From contig CAJTON010000036.1 in the NCBI GenBank assembly GCA_910577605.1, positions 8,773 to 27,480 on the forward strand: DNA of 18,708 bases, in the 5' to 3' direction. The DNA comes from an uncultured Butyrivibrio sp. GTDB lineage: Bacteria > Bacillota > Clostridia > Lachnospirales > Lachnospiraceae. Below are positions 14,964 through 18,708 of the stretch, one piece after another. Every line of letters starts with the position of its first letter. The stretch's first letter is position 1. The notes under the pieces are model-generated. The model saw only the letters and a list, made by a program, of their open reading frames with translations. It was not told where the DNA came from and searched no databases. The position numbers were made by a program, and so were the translations under genes.

Positions 14964-16202
14964 TCAGATTATTATCGGACGGCTTCGGAAATCGTCAACC
15001 GGAGCCGTTTTATATTTGGAGTAAACAATATTTGCGTATACGCGCGTGGCGAGAATATCCTTGTCGAAAAGATATTTCTGCGCTGGAGTCAGAGAGCCAT
15101 ATATGTCCGCGCAGTTGGAGATTATAGGGAGCGACGCCGTTTTTTTCACCGAGGAAAGGAAGTCCCGTCCCGTTTTATTGAAGCCAAGTACCCGCGCGTA
15201 TGCCGGATAACCGGAGGCGGCAAGCATATCGGTGTCGGACTGCTTTATGCCGAGAAGTATATGGATAAGAGAACGGTATATCCGCGTGCAGGTAAGCTCG
15301 CGGCTTTTGAGCTTTGATGCGAAATCCTCAAAGCGTATCAGCGGATCTCGCGAGAATTCCGCGCGGATCTTCGCGGCGAGGGATTCCCCGACGTCCGCAT
15401 AGTCGCTTAATCTGTCGTAATCTGCGGCGATCGCGTATGACAAAAGAGCGTCCGCGTCGTCGGGATATACGGGGATACTGCGTCCGCAGGCATCGGACAG
15501 TATTTTGAAAACCACATCGTCCAGCATATCTTTTATCCCGTCTAAGCCGTTAAAACGGTAACGGCTGCGTATTTCGGCCGCCCCCGCAAAGCCTGTCCGA
15601 GGGAAATCTGCGTTATAGTGGTAGTTTCCAAGTCTTTTGACGGGAAAAGGCGTGATTTTTGAATCCTTGCGTATCAGAGCTTTGATATATTCAATCGCAA
15701 GGATATTGTTAGGAGAGGATAAAAGCGCGGATACGCCGCCGTCTTTGGCATATTCCGAGAGCGCCGCGGCTCTTGCGGCGGGGAAACTTGCGCCGCACGA
15801 AAGCTTTTCCCGAAGCAACGCAGTGTACGCTTCCGGCTCGGACGTGAGGATTTCAGCCGCTTTGTAAAGGCTTTCGGATTCCGCGGGCGAGGCTTCCGTG
15901 CCGAATGAGAGAAAATCTATACCTCCGAGCGAGTCAAGTACGGAAACGGCGCCTGAGGCAAATCCCTCCGCGCTTGAAACGGCGTACACCGCCGGAAGCT
16001 CAAGCACAAGATCGGCGTATGAGAGCGCGCAGCGCGCGCGCGTATACTTGTCGGCGAACGCGGACTCGCCCCGCTGTACGAAATTTCCGCTCATAAGCGC
16101 GATAACGCACCCGGAGCCGGTAAGACGGCGTGTCTGCTCGATATGATATATATGTCCTTTGTGAAAAGGATTGTACTCGGCTATGATTGCTGCTGTTTTC
16201 AT
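14964..16202 (-). CDS. tmcAL: tRNA(Met) cytidine acetate ligase
   Basis: 412 residues, normal length. The N-terminal nucleotidyltransferase fold shows AIIAEYNPFHKGHIYHIEQT (residues 5-24, HxGH at 14-17) and MSGNFVQRGESAF (38-50), both hallmarks of TmcAL (formerly YlbM). A later nucleotide-binding segment is SSPNNILAIEYIKAL, and the C-terminal tRNA-binding part includes RLGNYHYN. Family knowledge: TmcAL activates acetate with ATP to acetyl-AMP and acetylates the wobble cytidine of elongator tRNA-Met to ac4C. Its use of acetate is of interest beside the divergent pta-ackA acetate genes. GGGAGG lies 12 bases before the ATG, rather far; a small hairpin may shorten the effective distance. The last 20 codons overlap the terminator of the convergent UPF0210 gene. 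Confidence 0.95.
   Translation of the reverse strand: MKTAAIIAEYNPFHKGHIYHIEQTRRLTGSGCVIALMSGNFVQRGESAFADKYTRARCALSYADLVLELPAVYAVSSAEGFASGAVSVLDSLGGIDFLSFGTEASPAESESLYKAAEILTSEPEAYTALLREKLSCGASFPAARAAALSEYAKDGGVSALLSSPNNILAIEYIKALIRKDSKITPFPVKRLGNYHYNADFPRTGFAGAAEIRSRYRFNGLDGIKDMLDDVVFKILSDACGRSIPVYPDDADALLSYAIAADYDRLSDYADVGESLAAKIRAEFSRDPLIRFEDFASKLKSRELTCTRIYRSLIHILLGIKQSDTDMLAASGYPAYARVLGFNKTGRDFLSSVKKTASLPIISNCADIYGSLTPAQKYLFDKDILATRVYANIVYSKYKTAPVDDFRSRPIII
14979..15016 (+). terminator. Intrinsic terminator of the five-gene cluster, inside the tmcAL 3' end
   Basis: ACGGCTTCGG (14979-14988) pairs with CCGGAGCCGT (14999-15008) with one G-T wobble, loop of 10, followed by TTTTATATTT. It starts 17 bases after the UPF0210 stop. 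The same bases encode the last residues of the convergent tmcAL product, so protein-coding and terminator constraints coincide. Confidence 0.88.
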
Positions 16203-16203
16203 G

Positions 16204-16224
16204 CTGAGCCTGCGCCTCCCTCAG
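16204..16224 (-). other. Inverted repeat around the tmcAL ribosome site
   Basis: CTGAG and CTCAG flank GGAGGCGCAGG on the minus strand, directly upstream of the tmcAL ATG. Folding would expose GGAGG in an 11-base loop and bring it nearer to the start codon, which is otherwise 12 bases away. A second element, CGCG-GTAA-CGCG (about 16232-16243), could form a tetraloop hairpin earlier in the same leader. Confidence 0.4.
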
Positions 16225-16254
16225 ATTTTTGCGCGTTACCGCGTGTTTTTAATG

Positions 16255-16283
16255 ATTATAAAATTTTTGCCGGATATAGTCAA
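16255..16283 (-). promoter_or_regulatory. Promoter of tmcAL
   Basis: On the minus strand TTGACT (16278-16283), a 17-base spacer and a perfect TATAAT (16255-16260) give a near-consensus vegetative promoter. The expected start leaves a leader of about 46 bases. Confidence 0.82.
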
Positions 16284-16299
16284 ATCATAATATTTTTTC

Positions 16300-16328
16300 T
16301 TGTATCCGGAACACGTTAGAGGTATAAT
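16300..16328 (+). promoter_or_regulatory. Promoter of pta(-ackA)
   Basis: TTGTAT (16300-16305), a 17-base spacer and a perfect TATAAT (16323-16328), 52 bases before the pta ATG. It is divergent from the tmcAL promoter, with 16 bases between the two -35 boxes, so a regulator bound between them could affect both. Confidence 0.82.
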
Positions 16329-16380
16329 AACAAATAAGTATGGTTTATGAACGAAAATATCGGAAAGGACTCATTTTTAA

Positions 16381-17331
16381 ATGACTTTTATTGAAGAAAT
16401 CAAGGCAAAGGCAAGAGCGGACAAGAAAAGGATCGTTTTGCCTGAAGGTATGGACAGAAGAATATGGGAGGCCGCGGCTACGATAGTTAAGGAAGATCTG
16501 GCTGATATTACCGTTATCGCCACTCCCGACGAAACTGCCGCATACAGTAAGGGAATCGACACTACGGGAATCAATATAATCAACCCGTTTAAATCGGACA
16601 AGCTTCAGAAATATGTCGCTGACCTCACCGAACTTCGCAGGAAGAAGGGAATGACGTCGGATGAAGCGAGGACGCTTCTTACCACGGATTACGTTCACTA
16701 TGCCTGCATGATGCTTCGTGAGGACGAGGCAGACGGCGTTGTGTCGGGAGCATGCCATTCGACGGCGAACACTTTAAGACCCGCGCTTCAGATCGTAAAG
16801 GCGAAGCCCGGAGTAAAGCTGGTATCCGCTTTCTTTATCATAGTTGTACCCGACTGTCCTTACGGATGTGACGGAACCTTCCTTTTCGGAGACTGCGGGC
16901 TTGAGCAGAATCCCGATTCCGACAGGCTTGCGTCAATAGCTGTCGATTCGGCGCGCTCTTTCCAGAAACTGGTCGGAAGGGAGCCGATCGTCGCGCTGCT
17001 TTCACACTCGACTATGGGAAGCGCCCGTCATCCCGACGTGGACAAGGTGACGAACGCCGTCAAGATAGCAAGGCATATGGCGCCGGACATAAAGCTTGAC
17101 GGAGAGATGCAGCTTGACGCGGCGATAATTCCGGAGGTCGCTGAGTTAAAGGCTCCGGTAAGCAAGGTCGCGGGCAGGGCTAACGTACTTATTTTTCCCG
17201 ATCTTGATTCGGGTAATATCGGATATAAGCTTGTTCACAGGCTCGCGAAGGCGGAGGCTTACGGTCCTGTAACTCAAAGCCGGTCAATGATCTTTCAAGA
17301 GGCTGCTCGCCTTCGGATGTCGTGGGAGTAG
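16381..17331 (+). CDS. pta: Phosphate acetyltransferase, frameshifted near the C-terminus
   Basis: Pta converts acetyl-CoA and phosphate to acetyl phosphate and CoA in the cytosol. Residues 1-299 follow the family closely (KRIVLPEGMDRRIWEAA, DGVVSGACHSTANTLRPALQ, LSHSTMGSARHPDVDKV, KVAGRANVLIFPDLDSGNIG, KAEAYGPVTQ). After Gln299 the frame is lost and 17 unrelated residues lead to a stop at 17329-17331, giving 316 residues. The normal continuation PVNDLSRGCS and the rest of the tail are intact in another frame at 17280-17366. Family alignment expects four residues between TQ and PVNDL, but only two bases (AG) are present, so 10 bases appear missing; restored, the protein would be 332 residues, the usual size. 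As read, it lacks the conserved end near the active site and may be inactive. AAAGGA precedes the ATG. ackA follows. Confidence 0.93.
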   Translation: MTFIEEIKAKARADKKRIVLPEGMDRRIWEAAATIVKEDLADITVIATPDETAAYSKGIDTTGINIINPFKSDKLQKYVADLTELRRKKGMTSDEARTLLTTDYVHYACMMLREDEADGVVSGACHSTANTLRPALQIVKAKPGVKLVSAFFIIVVPDCPYGCDGTFLFGDCGLEQNPDSDRLASIAVDSARSFQKLVGREPIVALLSHSTMGSARHPDVDKVTNAVKIARHMAPDIKLDGEMQLDAAIIPEVAELKAPVSKVAGRANVLIFPDLDSGNIGYKLVHRLAKAEAYGPVTQSRSMIFQEAARLRMSWE

Positions 17332-17369
17332 TCGCGCTTACGGCGGTTCAGTCCCAGCTTCAAATCTAG
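17280..17369 (+). pseudogene. pta: Out-of-frame C-terminal remnant of pta
   Basis: Read from 17280, 29 codons give PVNDLSRGCSPSDVVGVV and then ALTAVQSQLQI, ending at TAG 17367-17369. This is the conserved C-terminus of phosphate acetyltransferase with no mutations apparent, so the frame break is recent, is a sequence artefact, or is bypassed. There is no start codon or ribosome site for this piece alone. Confidence 0.88.
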
Positions 17370-17445
17370 TTTTATTTTGAGGTCGGCGGTATAGAAGGAC
17401 TGTGTATCCGGCAACAATAATAAGAAATATCAAGAGGATTTGTTT

Positions 17446-18639
17446 ATGAATATTTTGGTTTTAAACTGCGGAAGCTCGTCGCTTAAATTCCAGCTTATCG
17501 ATTCCGCCACGGAGGCGGTTCTCGCGAAGGGAATATGCGAAAGGATAGGAATAGACGGGGTACTGACATATACGCCGCAGGGCGGTGATAAAGAAGAGAC
17601 AAAGAAATCCATGCCTACCCATACGGAGGCGATACGGTTTGTGCTTGAGGCTCTTACTGATGAAAAGACGGGAGTTATAAGATCGCTCTCAGAGGTGGGC
17701 GCGGTAGGACACAGGGTGGTTCACGGCGGAGAAAGCTTTACGGAGTCCGTACTTATCGACGCGAAGGTAAAAAGAGCGATAGAGGATTGCAGCGAGCTTG
17801 CGCCCCTTCACAATCCTGCCAACCTCATAGGGATAAACGCATGCGAGGAGCTTATGCCGGGAACTCCTATGGCGGCGGTCTTTGACACGGCGTTTCATCA
17901 GACGATGCCGCCCAAGGCTTATCTTTACGGACTGCCTTACAGATATTATGAGGATTACAAATTAAGACGCTACGGATTTCACGGAACAAGCCACAGCTAT
18001 GTCTCGAAGCGCGCGGCGCAGATTCTCGAAAAGCCTTATGATGAGCTTAAAATAATAGTATGTCATCTAGGTAACGGCGCGTCGCTCTCTGCGGTCAAAA
18101 ACGGGGAATGCGTGGATACTTCGATGGGACTTACTCCGCTTCAGGGGCTTATAATGGGAACGAGAAGCGGCGATATTGATCCGTCCGCCGTCGAATTTAT
18201 CGCTGACAAGGAAAACACAGATATAGCCGGCGTTATGAAGATACTCAATAAGGAATCCGGCGTTTACGGAATGTCAAAAGGACTTTCGAGCGATTTCAGG
18301 GATCTTTGGAAGGGCGCGGAAGCGGGCGACGTTTACGCGAAGGAGGCGATAGAGACCTTCTGCTACAATGTCGCTAAATACATCGGAGCGTATGCCGCAG
18401 CGATGAACGGCGTGGACGCGGTCGTGTTCACGGCGGGAGTCGGAGAGAACGATTACCGCGTGAGGGAGCAGGTCTGCGGGTATCTCGGATATCTCGAAAC
18501 AAAAATCGACGTCGAGGCGAATAAGGCGCGCGGCGAGGAGACGGTAATATCGACTCCTGATTCAAAGGTTACGCTTCTTGTAGTTCCGACTAACGAAGAG
18601 CTTGCGATAGCGAGAGAAACGCTGAGACTGGTTAAATAA
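17446..18639 (+). CDS. ackA: Acetate kinase
   Basis: 397 residues from the ATG at 17446, full length. AckA makes acetate and ATP from acetyl phosphate and ADP, the energy-yielding end of acetate fermentation, and works with Pta. Motifs in order: MNILVLNCGSSSLKFQLID (N-terminal phosphate loop), VGHRVVHGGESF, FDTAFHQTMP, RRYGFHGTSHSYV, IVCHLGNGASLSAVKNG, DTSMGLTPLQGLIMGTRSGD and VFTAGVGEN, all complete. I chose 17446 over the TTG at 17440 because AGAGG (17433-17437) lies 8 bases before this ATG and the family begins at that residue. The 76-base gap after the restored pta stop shows no strong terminator, so transcription from the pta promoter probably continues. Confidence 0.97.
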   Translation: MNILVLNCGSSSLKFQLIDSATEAVLAKGICERIGIDGVLTYTPQGGDKEETKKSMPTHTEAIRFVLEALTDEKTGVIRSLSEVGAVGHRVVHGGESFTESVLIDAKVKRAIEDCSELAPLHNPANLIGINACEELMPGTPMAAVFDTAFHQTMPPKAYLYGLPYRYYEDYKLRRYGFHGTSHSYVSKRAAQILEKPYDELKIIVCHLGNGASLSAVKNGECVDTSMGLTPLQGLIMGTRSGDIDPSAVEFIADKENTDIAGVMKILNKESGVYGMSKGLSSDFRDLWKGAEAGDVYAKEAIETFCYNVAKYIGAYAAAMNGVDAVVFTAGVGENDYRVREQVCGYLGYLETKIDVEANKARGEETVISTPDSKVTLLVVPTNEELAIARETLRLVK

Positions 18640-18708
18640 TCATTTGTTTGCATTTTTTTCAAAAAAAGTTTGGATATTGTTTGCTAATTCGGAAAAAGTG
18701 CGTATCTT

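Noticed and set aside
17440..17445. TTG start for acetate kinase adding two residues
   Set aside because: The ATG at 17446 has better ribosome-site spacing and matches the family N-terminus.
18640..18680. T7-C-A7 inverted repeat after ackA as a terminator
   Set aside because: The stem is purely A-T and has no GC core; there is no standard intrinsic terminator, and the window ends shortly after.
1..18708. CRISPR array, insertion sequence, prophage, toxin-antitoxin or defence island
   Set aside because: No regularly spaced repeats, transposase, integrase, attachment duplication beside the tRNA, or toxin-like gene pair could be seen on either strand.

Overview
The window reads as chromosomal DNA from a clostridial Firmicute, probably an anaerobic fermenter. 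The signs are a YwaC/RelP-type small alarmone synthetase, a TmcAL (YlbM) gene, a PolA without proofreading residues, the UPF0237/UPF0210 gene pair and a pta-ackA acetate module. Gram-positive promoters with good consensus and strong GGAGG-type ribosome sites fit this. Genes are dense, no gap reaches 300 bases, and most genes lie on the + strand. I cannot name the genus.

Layout. Positions 1-2732 hold the 3' part of a membrane hybrid sensor histidine kinase with two receiver domains; its start lies outside the window. On the minus strand follow a small alarmone synthetase (2769-3449) with a strong intrinsic terminator, and a tRNA-Gly(CCC) (3641-3711) with its own promoter. Then on the + strand come a deoxyinosine-type DNA glycosylase, a small membrane zinc-finger protein, and the abutting pair polA-coaE. 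At 8004-8469 lies an AT-rich HAD hydrolase gene that has lost its middle, a pseudogene.

From a promoter at 8544-8571 a five-gene run with gaps of 14-37 bases extends to a terminator at 14979-15015: an FtsA-like actin ATPase with a long beta-grasp-like tail, a six-helix membrane GGDEF protein, a WalJ/YycJ-type metallo-beta-lactamase protein, a UPF0237 ACT protein and a UPF0210 (DUF711/PFL) protein. The terminator lies inside the 3' end of the convergent tmcAL gene. tmcAL and pta are divergent, each with a recognisable promoter in the 178-base gap. pta and ackA (acetyl-CoA to acetyl phosphate to acetate, with ATP formed) close the window.

The most notable points are: (1) pta is out of frame near its C-terminus. 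The conserved tail is intact in another frame, and alignment to the family pattern implies 10 missing bases. (2) The FtsA-like protein has an unusual tail and sits in one apparent operon with a diguanylate cyclase lacking the inhibitory site. (3) The HAD gene is internally deleted and foreign-looking. (4) A degenerate 12-base tandem repeat lies in front of polA. I did not find a clear new defence or mobile system here.
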